Source of the DNA: Thermocaproicibacter sp002410755
GTDB lineage: Bacteria; Bacillota; Clostridia; Oscillospirales; Acutalibacteraceae
Direction: 5' to 3'
NCBI GenBank assembly: GCA_036839715.1
Contig: DAITDU010000013.1
Coordinates: 1-45,686, forward strand
DNA length: 45,686 nucleotides
The stretch's first letter is position 1. The number at the start of each line of letters is the position of its first letter. A model generated the notes under the pieces. The model ran no database searches. It saw only the letters and a list, made by a program, of their open reading frames with translations, and was not told where the DNA came from. Position numbers and translations under genes: made by a program. Shown in pieces: positions 7,124-16,132 of the stretch.

Positions 7124-8377
7124 TTACTGATAAAGCGGGTAGTTAGAGCAAATGTCGTGGACTGTGAAGCGGATTTTCTCTTTTGAAGAATCAAAGTTGA
7201 AAATTGCAAGTGAAATACATTCTGCGATCTTGTCCATATCGGTTTCGTTCAGGCCACGCGTTGTGACAGCCGGTGTGCCAATGCGCAGGCCGCTTGTAAC
7301 AAAGGGGCTGCGTTTTTCATTTGGCACAGTGTTTTTATTTGCAGTGATGTTCACGAGGTCAAGGCGCTTCTCAAGATCTCTGCCGGTCAGCTCCATACCG
7401 CTGAGGTCAATCAGCATAAGGTGATTGTCCGTGCCATTGGTAACAAGTTTCACACCGCGTTTCATCAGGCCGTCTGCAAGGGCTTTCGCGTTTTTCACAA
7501 TACGGTGGCCATATTCTTTGAAATCAGGCTTCAGGGCTTCACCGAGGCAAACCGCCTTGCCGGCAATCACATGCATCAGCGGGCCTCCCTGTGTACCGGG
7601 GAAAACAGCCTTGTCGATTGCCTTTGCATACTGCTCCTTACAGAGAATCATGCCGCCGCGCGGGCCGCGAAGCGTTTTGTGCGTAGTCGTCGTAACAATA
7701 TCTGCCCATTCAACCGGGTTCGGATGGTCACCGGACGCTACAAGGCCGGCGATATGAGCCATATCTACCATCAGCAGGGCACCGCAGGCATCACAGATTT
7801 CGCGGAATTTCTGGAAGTCAATAATGCGCGGATAGGCGCTTGCACCGGCAACAATCAGTTTCGGCTTAATCTGCATTGCAGTTTCATAAATCTTATCATA
7901 GTCAATACGTCCAGTACCGGGGCAAAGTCCATAGGGAACAAAATGGAAGTATTTCCCGGAAATATTCACCGGTGAACCATGCGTCAGGTGTCCGCCTTCC
8001 GAAAGGTTCATGCCCATCACAGTATCGCCAGGCTGAAGCAGTGCAAAGTAAACCGCCGTATTTGCCTGTGCACCGGAATGTGGCTGAACGTTCGCGTGCT
8101 CTGCGCCGAACAGCTTGCATGCGCGGGTGCGGGCAAGCTCTTCAACTTCGTCTACATACTGGCAGCCGCCGTAATAGCGTTTGCCGGGATATCCTTCCGC
8201 ATATTTGTTGGTGAGGACGCTCCCCATAGCCGCCATAACCGCCGGGGAAACAATATTTTCGGAAGCAATCAGCTCCAGATTGTCGCGCTGGCGCTGCAGC
8301 TCCCGCCTCATGGATGCACCGATTTCCGGATCCGCCTTTTCGACGAATCCGATGGTATCCATCATATCGCTGTACAT
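7124..8377 (-). CDS. glyA: serine hydroxymethyltransferase
   Basis: This 417-residue protein has the expected length and signatures. They include LIASENIVSPAVMAAMGSVL, NKYAEGYPGKRYYGGCQYVD and the PLP lysine in DIVTTTTHKTLRGPRGGMIL (near residue 230). It interconverts serine and glycine with tetrahydrofolate as one-carbon carrier in the cytoplasm, a central source of C1 units. The start ATG 8377 has only a poor ribosome site in front (a distant AAAGGA), and an alternative ATG five codons later is possible. It has a strong promoter and a strong terminator and appears to be a single-gene unit, with rarA following in the same direction. Confidence 0.97.
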   Translation of the reverse strand: MYSDMMDTIGFVEKADPEIGASMRRELQRQRDNLELIASENIVSPAVMAAMGSVLTNKYAEGYPGKRYYGGCQYVDEVEELARTRACKLFGAEHANVQPHSGAQANTAVYFALLQPGDTVMGMNLSEGGHLTHGSPVNISGKYFHFVPYGLCPGTGRIDYDKIYETAMQIKPKLIVAGASAYPRIIDFQKFREICDACGALLMVDMAHIAGLVASGDHPNPVEWADIVTTTTHKTLRGPRGGMILCKEQYAKAIDKAVFPGTQGGPLMHVIAGKAVCLGEALKPDFKEYGHRIVKNAKALADGLMKRGVKLVTNGTDNHLMLIDLSGMELTGRDLEKRLDLVNITANKNTVPNEKRSPFVTSGLRIGTPAVTTRGLNETDMDKIAECISLAIFNFDSSKEKIRFTVHDICSNYPLYQ

Positions 8378-8413
8378 GTTCTCATCAGGTCCTTTCCCGA
8401 ACGAATTTCTTCC

Positions 8414-8442
8414 ATTATATCTTTTTAGACCGTATTTTGCAA
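8414..8442 (-). promoter_or_regulatory. promoter of glyA
   Basis: On the minus strand, TTGCAA (8437-8442) and a perfect TATAAT (8414-8419) are separated by 17 bases, about 37 bases ahead of the start codon. Confidence 0.82.
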
Positions 8443-8517
8443 TCTTCCGGTATCATGATGTCGAAAAGTATCAAGGTTTTACGGAGCCTGAACCGTTTCT
8501 GCATTAAGACTTTCTCC

Positions 8518-8546
8518 TTGCTTATTTTTGAGCATCCGTCTATAAT
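8518..8546 (+). promoter_or_regulatory. promoter of the MoxR operon
   Basis: TTGCTT (8518-8523), a 17-base spacer and a perfect TATAAT (8541-8546) precede the moxR-like gene by about 47 bases. It is divergent from the glyA promoter with about 75 bases between the two -35 boxes. Confidence 0.82.
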
Positions 8547-8593
8547 AGTATAAAAATTCCGGATTTCAAAAAGGGGAGGCGTATCTGCGCCTT

Positions 8594-9553
8594 ATGAAAA
8601 TTCAAGATATCTCCATTCTGGGGAAAAAAATATCCGCGTCCGTAGCGTCGGTGATTGCTGGTAAAGATGATGTTGTTCGGCTGGCCGTAGCAGCGCTTTT
8701 CGCAGGCGGTAACTTGCTGCTGGATGACGTCCCGGGAACCGGAAAGACAACCCTTGCCAAAACACTTGCGAAATCGGTGGACTGTGAATTTCGGCGCGTG
8801 CAGTTTACGCCGGACCTCCTCCCTTCCGACCTGACTGGAATCAACTACTATAATCAAAAGCAGGGAGACTTTGTGTTTCGCCAAGGCCCTGTTTTCACTA
8901 ACATTCTTCTTGCAGATGAAATCAACCGGGCAACGCCGCGGACACAGTCCAGCCTTCTGGAGTGCATGGAAGAGCATCAAGTCACAGCAGACGGGGCCAC
9001 CCATCTACTCACAGAGCCTTATTTTGTCATTGCAACGCAGAATCCCGTGGAAACACAGGGCACATTTCCGCTTCCGGAAGCACAGCTTGACCGGTTCCTT
9101 GTCTGTACTTCCATCGGTTACCCGTCTACGGAAAGCGCTGTAGAAGTCTTGCAACGCGGTTCTGGTGAACCGCCTATCAACAGCATTGCTCCTGTGTGCC
9201 ACGCAGAAGAAATTGTCGAGGTGCAGAAAAGCGTGCGGAATGTTTTCGTGCATCCTGACCTGATGGCCTATCTGGTGGCACTGACAGAGAAAACCCGTTC
9301 CCTTCCGGAGGTCTCCCTCGGCGTCAGTCCGCGTGGAAGCCTGGCCTTGCTTTCTGCTGCAAAGGCGTGGGCTGCCTTCTCCGGGCGCAGCTATGTCATA
9401 CCGGAAGATATCCGCCAACTTGCCGGACCTGTTTTTGCCCACCGCATGATGATGCGGGAAAGTTTCGGCTCCGAAAGGAAAGCAGCTCTGAAAGCCGTCG
9501 GTTCGGTATTGCAAACGGTGGATGTTCCTTCGGAAAAATGGGATAAAACATAA
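8594..9553 (+). CDS. MoxR-type AAA+ ATPase
   Basis: This 319-residue AAA+ protein of the MoxR branch has Walker A DDVPGTGKTTLAKTLAKS (near residue 45), Walker B ILLADEINRATPRTQSSLLE, sensor 1 FVIATQNPVETQGTFPLPEAQ, an arginine finger region LDRFLV and a C-terminal lid (SLGVSPRGSLALLSAAKAWA). MoxR ATPases act as chaperones that mature or activate partner proteins, often those with DUF58/VWA domains encoded beside them, as here. The ATG follows GGGGAGG at a rather long 14 bases. It is the first gene of a three-gene operon under a strong promoter. The client is not known. Confidence 0.93.
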   Translation: MKIQDISILGKKISASVASVIAGKDDVVRLAVAALFAGGNLLLDDVPGTGKTTLAKTLAKSVDCEFRRVQFTPDLLPSDLTGINYYNQKQGDFVFRQGPVFTNILLADEINRATPRTQSSLLECMEEHQVTADGATHLLTEPYFVIATQNPVETQGTFPLPEAQLDRFLVCTSIGYPSTESAVEVLQRGSGEPPINSIAPVCHAEEIVEVQKSVRNVFVHPDLMAYLVALTEKTRSLPEVSLGVSPRGSLALLSAAKAWAAFSGRSYVIPEDIRQLAGPVFAHRMMMRESFGSERKAALKAVGSVLQTVDVPSEKWDKT

Positions 9554-9579
9554 TCTTGCCTCTATAGGGGAAAGGGGTT

Positions 9580-10698
9580 ATGCGCTTGCTTCTCCTGTTA
9601 ATTGCTACAGTGCTTGTAATTGGCTTTGCACTTTTTTCCCACATTTACAGCCGCTCATGGGATAAGAATCTGGCTTTTGGCCTTAGCCCTTTGAAAAAAG
9701 AAATTTTTGAAGGGGAAAAGGATGAAATAATAGAAACAGTTACGAACCCTAAGCTGATTCCCCTGCTTTTTGGCGATGTTTCTTTTCGTGCGCCGAGTTT
9801 TTTCTCTTTTGGCGGCGGTAAAAGCAGCGGCAAGATTTATAACGTTTATCAAGAAAGTTCCATTTCTTTGTCCTCTTATGAACAGCTTACACGTCGGCTG
9901 CCTTTTACGGCACTTCGCCGCGGATGCTACACGATTAATGACGCCAGCATTGCAACAGACGACTTATTCTTTCGGCACCGGTACATCAGGCGTTTTCCGG
10001 CAGAGTGCAGCATAACTGTCTTTCCGCGTATCAAGGGCGTAGAAAACTTTCCGATTGATTTTTACCGGCTGACAGGGGAGATTATTTCCCGGCGCAGCAT
10101 GATAGAAGACCCCTTTTTCTTCCGTGGTATCCGCGACTGGGAACCGACAGACGGTATCCGGCACATTAACTGGAATGCAACAGCCCGTACTGGTTCCCTC
10201 AAGGTGAACCAGTATGACAGCACCAATTCGCAGAATGTCCTTTTGATGCTTGATTTTGACGGCTACAATAAGTTTGACCATGATGAGCTGCGTGAAGATA
10301 TGATCCGCATTGCGGCCTATCTTGCCGGAAAGCTTCTAAAAAGCGGAATTCCGACGGGCCTGATAACAAATGCGCTTTCAGCTGGCGGCACCATGCAGGT
10401 GGAAGTTGCGTGCAAAAATGGCCACCGCCATTATCTCAACCTTCTGCACCAGATGGCGTCTATTGATACCGGACGGCTTTCCGGCCCTTTCTGTGAACTG
10501 CTCAGTTCTTTTACCGGGGAGCATATGGATTCACAGTGTATTTTGATTTCGTATTATGGCGGTAAAGACCTTGACAGGCAAGTCCTGCGTCTTTCTGCCT
10601 CCCAGACTGGTATATCTTGGATCCTTCTTCGGGACAAATCCCGCCGGTACAATTATCAGCCACAGAGTCAGGCTTATATCTGCGAGGTGGAATACTGA
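9580..10698 (+). CDS. DUF58 domain protein
   Basis: This 372-residue protein has one or two N-terminal membrane segments (residues 1-25) and then a beta-rich extracellular-like domain. A DUF58 core lies near residues 165-215: RRSMIEDPFFFRGIRDWEPT, then a D-G-I-RHINWNATARTGSLKVN pattern and a VWA-like strand NVLLMLDFDG. DUF58 proteins are standard companions of MoxR ATPases and are thought to be assembled by them. It starts 26 bases after the moxR stop and ends 1 base before the next start, so translation is probably coupled. Function in this organism is unknown; a role in envelope or stress biology is inference. Confidence 0.88.
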   Translation: MRLLLLLIATVLVIGFALFSHIYSRSWDKNLAFGLSPLKKEIFEGEKDEIIETVTNPKLIPLLFGDVSFRAPSFFSFGGGKSSGKIYNVYQESSISLSSYEQLTRRLPFTALRRGCYTINDASIATDDLFFRHRYIRRFPAECSITVFPRIKGVENFPIDFYRLTGEIISRRSMIEDPFFFRGIRDWEPTDGIRHINWNATARTGSLKVNQYDSTNSQNVLLMLDFDGYNKFDHDELREDMIRIAAYLAGKLLKSGIPTGLITNALSAGGTMQVEVACKNGHRHYLNLLHQMASIDTGRLSGPFCELLSSFTGEHMDSQCILISYYGGKDLDRQVLRLSASQTGISWILLRDKSRRYNYQPQSQAYICEVEY

Positions 10699-10699
10699 T

Positions 10700-12085
10700 A
10701 TGGGGCAAAAAGGCAAAGCTGAAACTGTTACAATCCCTGAAAGCTGGAAAAACGTGGCCGATGTAAAGCCTGTATTTTACTATGTTGAGGATATCATCCT
10801 CTATCTAACCATCCTTCCGATTCTTCTTGTCATCACAAAGTTCCTGAAAGGGCCCGTTTCTACATGGGTGGCTGTTGCATTACTTCCAGCCTTCTTTGCC
10901 GCTTTAACCGCCATCCGCCTTTACACAAGGCGGATTATCACTTTCAGCCTTTCCCTCGTTGGAATTACAGTAGCGGCTACTATTGTCTTCATCTGGCTTG
11001 GAAGCTGGCTTGCCGTAATTACCGCAGTGATTGCAGCGGGGGTATGTATTTATAAGGTAAGGAATACGATTGCGCTCCGGGAAGCAAAGCAGACGCATTC
11101 TTTTTCTGACCAAAGGCAAACCCATCTGGGGCACGGTCCGCTCATTACAAGTTTTATTTTGTGCTTCATTGTCTATCTTGAATCATACCGCTACCGGTCA
11201 AAAGCTTTTATGGCCATCAGTGTGTGCTGTTTTGTTGCCGTCTGTGCCATTTGGATAATTTATACTTACTCTTACGGCAGAAGCTGTTTTTCACGGTGGG
11301 AAAAACAGGATGGCACTGTAGAGACAAAACCCCAGAAATTTGGTAATGGCTTTTTTGCTTTTCTTTCCATACTGTGCTGTAGTGCAGCGACAGCCATTGC
11401 CATATTCACTTCATCAATTTTCAACATCTCATGGATAAACGACTGGTTGCTGAACTTTTTTGACCCCATCAATACTTCGCATCTGTCAAAAATAAAGCCC
11501 CAGTCTTCTAAGCCTCCCTCTTCAGACTTTTCCCAAACAATTAAAGATTTATCTGAGGCCGCAGCTCATGACTCAAAGCTATTGCTTTTTACAAATTTTC
11601 TCTCTGTTTTTCTTAAAATTTTTATTTATGTCATAATTATAATTGCCATTTTGGTCGTTATTTCTTCCCTAGTACGCGTTGTCTCTGCTATACTCAAGCA
11701 CCTGAATAACAACATTTATGAAGAACGGCACTCCGTGCTTTTTAATAAAAAGCCTTCAAAGGAAACAAGAAAAAAATATCACCAGACAGCGAAAGGCATT
11801 ACATTTTCTGTCCGCGGATCAAACCGGCTCAAAATCCGTCGGATCTTTTTGGGATTCGTGCGGAAGCATCAATCCTCATCAACTATTTTCAGCAGTGATA
11901 CGCCTACGGAAATAGCCCGGAAAACCGGCAACTTTGCTGCAAATCCGGAGGAAGCTGCATCCCTTTATGAACTGGCGCGCTACTCAAATATGGAATGTTC
12001 TGCCCGGGACGTCGCCATGATGCGGGAAAACCTGCGCCGCAAAACCTCACAGCAAACAGGCAGCAATGGCAATCATCCGAATTAA
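10700..12085 (+). CDS. integral membrane protein, third gene of the MoxR/DUF58 operon (possible DUF4129-like tail)
   Basis: About 461 residues. The N-terminal half has around 8 hydrophobic segments (for example IILYLTILPILLVITKFL, WVAVALLPAFFAALTAI, LGSWLAVITAVIAAGV), a polar loop (STSHLSKIKPQSSKPPSS), one more membrane segment (FIYVIIIIAILVVISSLV) and a basic cytoplasmic tail. The tail ends in TPTEIARKTGN...AASLYELARYS, which resembles the DUF4129 C-terminus of transglutaminase-like proteins in related MoxR operons. No transglutaminase catalytic domain is present. The ATG is 1 base after the DUF58 stop with GAGGTGG in front; the open frame upstream of it is inside the DUF58 gene and not used. 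The exact role is not recognised. Confidence 0.8.
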   Translation: MGQKGKAETVTIPESWKNVADVKPVFYYVEDIILYLTILPILLVITKFLKGPVSTWVAVALLPAFFAALTAIRLYTRRIITFSLSLVGITVAATIVFIWLGSWLAVITAVIAAGVCIYKVRNTIALREAKQTHSFSDQRQTHLGHGPLITSFILCFIVYLESYRYRSKAFMAISVCCFVAVCAIWIIYTYSYGRSCFSRWEKQDGTVETKPQKFGNGFFAFLSILCCSAATAIAIFTSSIFNISWINDWLLNFFDPINTSHLSKIKPQSSKPPSSDFSQTIKDLSEAAAHDSKLLLFTNFLSVFLKIFIYVIIIIAILVVISSLVRVVSAILKHLNNNIYEERHSVLFNKKPSKETRKKYHQTAKGITFSVRGSNRLKIRRIFLGFVRKHQSSSTIFSSDTPTEIARKTGNFAANPEEAASLYELARYSNMECSARDVAMMRENLRRKTSQQTGSNGNHPN

Positions 12086-12112
12086 ATTGGGCAGGGAAAT
12101 GGAGAATGTTCT

Positions 12113-13204
12113 ATGACAAAAAAGCGACTTGCGCTTTTGGCCGTGGAAGCCCTGAAAAATGAATATTCCGGTACACTCTGTTCCCTTCACTACACAGATC
12201 CGCTGCAATTGTTAATTGCGACCCGACTCTCAGCGCAATGTACCGATGCGCGTGTAAATCTTGTGACTCCGCCCCTCTTTGCCCGCTTCCCATCCCTTGA
12301 TGCATTCTGTGCGGGCACTCAGGAAGAGATTGAAAAGTACATCCATTCCTGCGGCCTTTATAAAACCAAGGCTCGTGACATACTAGCCATGTGCCGGACG
12401 CTGAAAAGCGAATTCGGCGGAAAGGTCCCGGACACCGTTGAAAAGCTGACAAAACTGCCGGGTGTCGGTCGCAAGACAGCAAATCTGATTGTCGGCGATA
12501 TTTACCATAAGCCCGCTGTAGTAACGGACACCCATTGTATCCGCATCTGCGGGAGGCTCGGCCTCAGTGAAGGCACCAATCCTGCAAAGGTTGAAAAGCA
12601 GCTCCGCGCGGTACTTCCGCCGGAAGAATCCAATGACTTCTGCCACCGCCTTGTCCTGCATGGACGGGCTGTCTGCACAGCCCGCAGCCCAAAATGCGAA
12701 GCCTGCTGCCTAGAAGGCTTCTGTAAAAGCGCAGGAAAATTGCCTGAAAAGCTTCGCTTCGTCTGGACCGACAGTGACAACCCGGACTTTATAAAGCTCA
12801 GCCGATTTCTTGATATTTATTTCGATAAACTTGCCGGAGGCAGGCAAAACAGGAAAGATTTTATTCCATTTAATTTGCTGGCAGGCAGTCACCATGTCCT
12901 GATTGCCTATCTGGGCAGCAAAGCCGTTGGCTGTGCTGCTTTTCGAGAATATGACAGCCATACTGCTGAAATAAAACGCGTTTTCGTAAACAGCAAATAC
13001 CGCAGACACGGCATCTCCAAACTCATGCTGAAAAAGCTGGAATCACGTGCAAAAGCGGAAGGTTTCGATTCCCTGATTCTTCAAACGAGACCATCATGCA
13101 CGGCGGCAATCGGCCTGTATTTAAAATTCCGCTACCGGAAGATTCCAAATTACGGGCCATACGTTAATCTTCCGCAGGCTGTCTGTTACATGAAAAAGCT
13201 CTGA
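12113..13204 (+). CDS. endonuclease III fused to a GNAT acetyltransferase domain
   Basis: Residues 1 to about 208 are endonuclease III, the DNA glycosylase/AP lyase of base excision repair. It has a helix-hairpin-helix KLPGVGRKTANLI with catalytic Lys121, catalytic Asp139 in VVTDTHCIR, and an iron-sulfur loop with Cys188, Cys195, Cys198 and Cys204 (C-x6-C-x2-C-x5-C). Residues about 225-363 are a GNAT N-acetyltransferase: VGCAAFREYDSHTAEIKRVF, then the acetyl-CoA loop YRRHGISKLMLKKLE near residue 300 and a QTRPSCTAAIGLYLKFRY end. The frame is continuous, so the fusion is real in this sequence. A GGAG ribosome site lies 8-9 bases before the ATG. Nth alone is about 210 residues. The acetyl acceptor is unknown. 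Confidence 0.93.
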   Translation: MTKKRLALLAVEALKNEYSGTLCSLHYTDPLQLLIATRLSAQCTDARVNLVTPPLFARFPSLDAFCAGTQEEIEKYIHSCGLYKTKARDILAMCRTLKSEFGGKVPDTVEKLTKLPGVGRKTANLIVGDIYHKPAVVTDTHCIRICGRLGLSEGTNPAKVEKQLRAVLPPEESNDFCHRLVLHGRAVCTARSPKCEACCLEGFCKSAGKLPEKLRFVWTDSDNPDFIKLSRFLDIYFDKLAGGRQNRKDFIPFNLLAGSHHVLIAYLGSKAVGCAAFREYDSHTAEIKRVFVNSKYRRHGISKLMLKKLESRAKAEGFDSLILQTRPSCTAAIGLYLKFRYRKIPNYGPYVNLPQAVCYMKKL

Positions 13205-13210
13205 TATAGT

Positions 13211-14011
13211 TTAGTTCAGTGAGTGATACCGTTTCTGGTAATGAAGCGGGGAAAGTCCATATTTCTTTTTAAACATTTTTGAAAAATTAAAGATATCCTG
13301 ATACCCTGTGCTGCGTGCAGCTTCTGCCGGAGAATAATTGCTTTCAGCCAGAAGGCGTGCAGCTTTTTCCAGCCGTAGATTCACGAGATACTGCTTTGGG
13401 CTGCACCCTGTCTCCCTGTGAAAGATGCTGCTGAAGTATCTGCGGTCAAGGCCAAGCGCAGTTGAAATGGACTGAACCCTGATTGGCTTCATATAGTTTG
13501 CTGCCATATAATCCCGCGCTTCCTCTGCATAAACCTGAATGGTTCCTTTGGCTTTCCGGGAGGTAATACGCTCTTGAAGCACAGAGAACAGCTCAAAGAT
13601 TTTCCCACAAAGATAAATTTCTTTTCCCATACAATTCTTTGACTGAAGCATGGCGTGAAAAATCGTTTCACAGCAAATTCCATACACTGTGTCTTCATGA
13701 AGAAAATCAAAGCGATCTTCCAGTTCCGGCGCAATCTGGAAACCAACCCAGATATAGTCCCATGGAAATTCCCGGTCTGCTTCATAAATGGTTATTTCAC
13801 CGGGATGAATAATAAAAAGATCGCCTTTTGAAAGCTGATAAACGCCACGTCCCGTGCGGTAAATTCCTTTTCCGGATACAACACAGTGGATTAAATAATA
13901 TTCCCGTGAAGCCGGGCCAAAACTGTGTCCTTTTTCACAGGCTTCATATCCGCAGATGAGCGGGTTAATATCATGCAAATGCTGATTTTTCAGGATTACA
14001 TCATGTATCAT
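13211..14011 (-). CDS. AraC-family transcriptional regulator
   Basis: 266 residues. The N-terminal half is a cupin-like sensing domain (SREYYLIHCVVSGKGIYRTG; LSKGDLFIIHPGEITIYEAD). The last 100 residues hold the two AraC helix-turn-helix motifs: IRVQSISTALGLDRRYFSSI and SPAEAARSTGYQDIFNFSKM, ending FKKKYGLSPLHYQKRY. It resembles sugar-responsive activators, but no sugar gene adjoins it, so its target is unclear. The ATG follows GGGGGAAT. That site is half of an inverted repeat ATTATTCCC/GGGAATAAC (about 14015-14084), which may matter for self-control. It ends only 6 bases from the convergent nth-GNAT stop. Confidence 0.92.
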   Translation of the reverse strand: MIHDVILKNQHLHDINPLICGYEACEKGHSFGPASREYYLIHCVVSGKGIYRTGRGVYQLSKGDLFIIHPGEITIYEADREFPWDYIWVGFQIAPELEDRFDFLHEDTVYGICCETIFHAMLQSKNCMGKEIYLCGKIFELFSVLQERITSRKAKGTIQVYAEEARDYMAANYMKPIRVQSISTALGLDRRYFSSIFHRETGCSPKQYLVNLRLEKAARLLAESNYSPAEAARSTGYQDIFNFSKMFKKKYGLSPLHYQKRYHSLN

Positions 14012-14106
14012 GGATTATTCCCCCAATTTCTCATCCACAAAATTATAACATAACAGAATTATTTTTCTTCAAAAGGGAATAACCGCTGCTCAGTTCATAT
14101 TATCGT

Positions 14107-14670
14107 TCACATAGTTAATTCTTCCGGCTTCGGTAACCGTATCATCATCCGTGCAGTAAAAAGCATCAGGCCGACACCCAGCAGAAGATCCCCCACACTG
14201 ATAAATCCGCTTAGTTTTCCAAGGGGGAGCGGAATGACATCTGCCAACAGATAAAGTCTGGAACCATTGGATGCTATAAAATAATTGACCTTTTTTGCTG
14301 CTACTGCTTCCGGCGTCAGCCCGGGATACATGGCAAGGGCCGCCGGAGAAACAGGCATCCGGAAATGGTTTGCCGCAATTACAGCAAAATTACTGAGGGT
14401 GCCGGCCGTCATCAGAATTGCAGGAAAGCGCTCCTTGCGGTTAAAGAAAAAAAACAGGAGGATGCAAAGCTCGTAGGACAGCGTCAAAGGTCCAGCAGTG
14501 CGCAGTGCAAAAGACGGTGCCCAGTCAAACAGCCCATGAAGCAGAAATCCAGCGACAGGAAGCCATAAGGCATGTGCATTTACAATCTGCGACGGTGTAA
14601 ATGTCCTGTCTTTTCTTCCCCGCACGGCAGCAATCAGGATACCTGCCAGCACAAACAGGAAAAGTGTCAT
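14107..14670 (-). CDS. DUF5317 family membrane protein
   Basis: This 187-residue protein has about five hydrophobic segments: TLFLFVLAGILIAAV, an ALWLPVAGFLLHGLFDW segment, LTLSYELCILLFFFF, and a C-terminal FISVGDLLLGVGLMLFTARM. The central motif with AANHFRMPVSP and the LADVIPLPLG-x-ISVGD tail match what I know as DUF5317, a clostridial family commonly found next to HD-GYP phosphodiesterases. The start overlaps the end of the HD-GYP gene by 4 bases, so the two are translationally coupled. A role in sensing or localising c-di-GMP turnover at the membrane is inference; no catalytic residues are recognisable. Confidence 0.82.
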   Translation of the reverse strand: MTLFLFVLAGILIAAVRGRKDRTFTPSQIVNAHALWLPVAGFLLHGLFDWAPSFALRTAGPLTLSYELCILLFFFFNRKERFPAILMTAGTLSNFAVIAANHFRMPVSPAALAMYPGLTPEAVAAKKVNYFIASNGSRLYLLADVIPLPLGKLSGFISVGDLLLGVGLMLFTARMMIRLPKPEELTM

Positions 14671-15974
14671 CCCTTCTGCTCCATTAAAGCTGGTTCCTCA
14701 CAAAACGCCTTGGCAAAGGCTTCCACTACTTTCGGGTGAAACTGTTTTCCGCTTTCTTCCTGCAAAACCTTCAGCGCCTGCTGCGGAGTTTTGTTTTTAC
14801 AGTATGGGCGTTTGCTTGTCATTGCATCAAACGCATCCGCGGCAGAAACGATATAAACATCAATCGGCAGCTCGTCCCCTTTTGTGTGGTCCGGATAGCC
14901 GTCGCCATCATAACGCTCGTGATGGTGCAGAATAATTTCATGCGTTATATTGCTCAGCTTTACGTTTTTTAAAATATCATTTCCAATCTGCGGATGCTGC
15001 ATAATAGTTTTATACTCTTTCTCTGTCAGACGATCCGGCTTGTTCAGAATGCTGTCATCAATCCCGATTTTCCCAATATCATGCAGCAGAGCACCAACCT
15101 TGATTTCCTCAATGCGCCGGCTGGAAAGCCCCAGTTCCTGCGCAATTTTTTCAGAATAGATTTCCACCATATGAGAATGGCCTTCTGTATAAGGATCTTT
15201 GGCCTCAAGCGTAGCTGAAAGCGTCTGAAGCATATTATAATAATTATTCTTAACATCAAGATATAGTACAAAGCTGTACCTTGCGAGCAGAAGCGGAAGC
15301 ATAAAAAGCAGAGCCATATACTCTCCGCCCGCCATATTCATAAAGTTGGCAAGAAAAAATCCAATTGGTGCTGCCGCCACCATATTGGGTAAAAATTCCA
15401 CAACATTTTTTAAGAGAGCCGGGAAAAAAGGGGCTTTCTCACTCAGGAAAAACAGGAACATTAATATAGAACTGTTCAGGACAATTATACAGAATACTAA
15501 AACGATGCCAGGCAGAATAAACTTTTGTACAGAAAGTGCCCCGACTGGACCGCCAAGTTTCTGATATAAAGTCCCAGACACAAAAAGAGTTATTACAAAA
15601 TCCGAAGCATTGAACATCGTTTTAATTGGCGGTGTATTAAAAATATGGATTAGCTTTTTATTGCTTTTTCCGCCACGCCTGACCATAAATGGAGTACTAA
15701 GCAAAACAAGGGCTGCCGCTGCTTCCGGTCCTTTGGACAGCACTGCCGCAAGGTCACAGATAAATGACATATCAATCGCACAGTTATCGCGGATAACAAT
15801 CGGGAAGCACTGGCAGACAAGATAAAGAATCCATAATATAAAAAGCTGCCGCAGTTCACTGGGACGCTGCGGGCTGGAAAAAATTCGGCGGAAATAATCA
15901 GCCGCACAATATACACCAAGGGAAAGGCCGACAACCGAAATGCCAACCGTATACAGTTTCGAAGAGCGATTCAT
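14667..15974 (-). CDS. membrane-bound HD-GYP domain protein (c-di-GMP phosphodiesterase)
   Basis: 435 residues. About the first 240 contain six to eight hydrophobic segments that form a membrane sensor (YTVGISVVGLSLGVYCAA; LFILWILYLVCQCFPIVI; YMALLFMLPLLLARYSFVLY). The remainder is an HD-GYP domain: EGHSHMVEIYSEKIAQELGL, the metal site LLHDIGKIGIDDSILNKPD, HPQIGNDIL, and the diagnostic HHHERYDGDGYPD, then SAADAFDAMTSKRPYC. HD-GYP enzymes hydrolyse c-di-GMP at an Fe/Mn centre. All metal and GYP residues are in place, so it should be active. It sits between a 26-residue microprotein upstream and the coupled DUF5317 gene downstream. No c-di-GMP riboswitch is seen ahead of it. Confidence 0.94.
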   Translation of the reverse strand: MNRSSKLYTVGISVVGLSLGVYCAADYFRRIFSSPQRPSELRQLFILWILYLVCQCFPIVIRDNCAIDMSFICDLAAVLSKGPEAAAALVLLSTPFMVRRGGKSNKKLIHIFNTPPIKTMFNASDFVITLFVSGTLYQKLGGPVGALSVQKFILPGIVLVFCIIVLNSSILMFLFFLSEKAPFFPALLKNVVEFLPNMVAAAPIGFFLANFMNMAGGEYMALLFMLPLLLARYSFVLYLDVKNNYYNMLQTLSATLEAKDPYTEGHSHMVEIYSEKIAQELGLSSRRIEEIKVGALLHDIGKIGIDDSILNKPDRLTEKEYKTIMQHPQIGNDILKNVKLSNITHEIILHHHERYDGDGYPDHTKGDELPIDVYIVSAADAFDAMTSKRPYCKNKTPQQALKVLQEESGKQFHPKVVEAFAKAFCEEPALMEQKG

Positions 15975-16051
15975 ATCCTGTTTCCGCTCCTTTCACTGAT
16001 AAAATCAATATGAAAAACCAGGTTTGCGGAAAGTTCAGGTAGGTATTAAGG

Positions 16052-16132
16052 TCAGATCCAATAGAACATTGCGCCGGCAGCAGCAACAATCGAAAGGATT
16101 GCCGTAACGGCGGTCATAATTTTTGCTTTCAT
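16052..16132 (-). CDS. 26-residue single-pass membrane microprotein
   Basis: ATG at 16132 to TGA at 16052 encodes 26 residues. A basic start MKAKIM is followed by a continuous hydrophobic stretch (TAVTAILSIVAAAGAMFYWI) that fills one transmembrane helix and ends at the stop. A strong ribosome site GGAGGG lies 7 bases before the ATG, much better than for many annotated genes here. It lies 77 bases before the HD-GYP start on the same strand, so it is likely the leading member of that operon or a regulator of the membrane phosphodiesterase. The function is not known. It could instead be a translated leader whose translation controls the next gene. Confidence 0.68.
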   Translation of the reverse strand: MKAKIMTAVTAILSIVAAAGAMFYWI

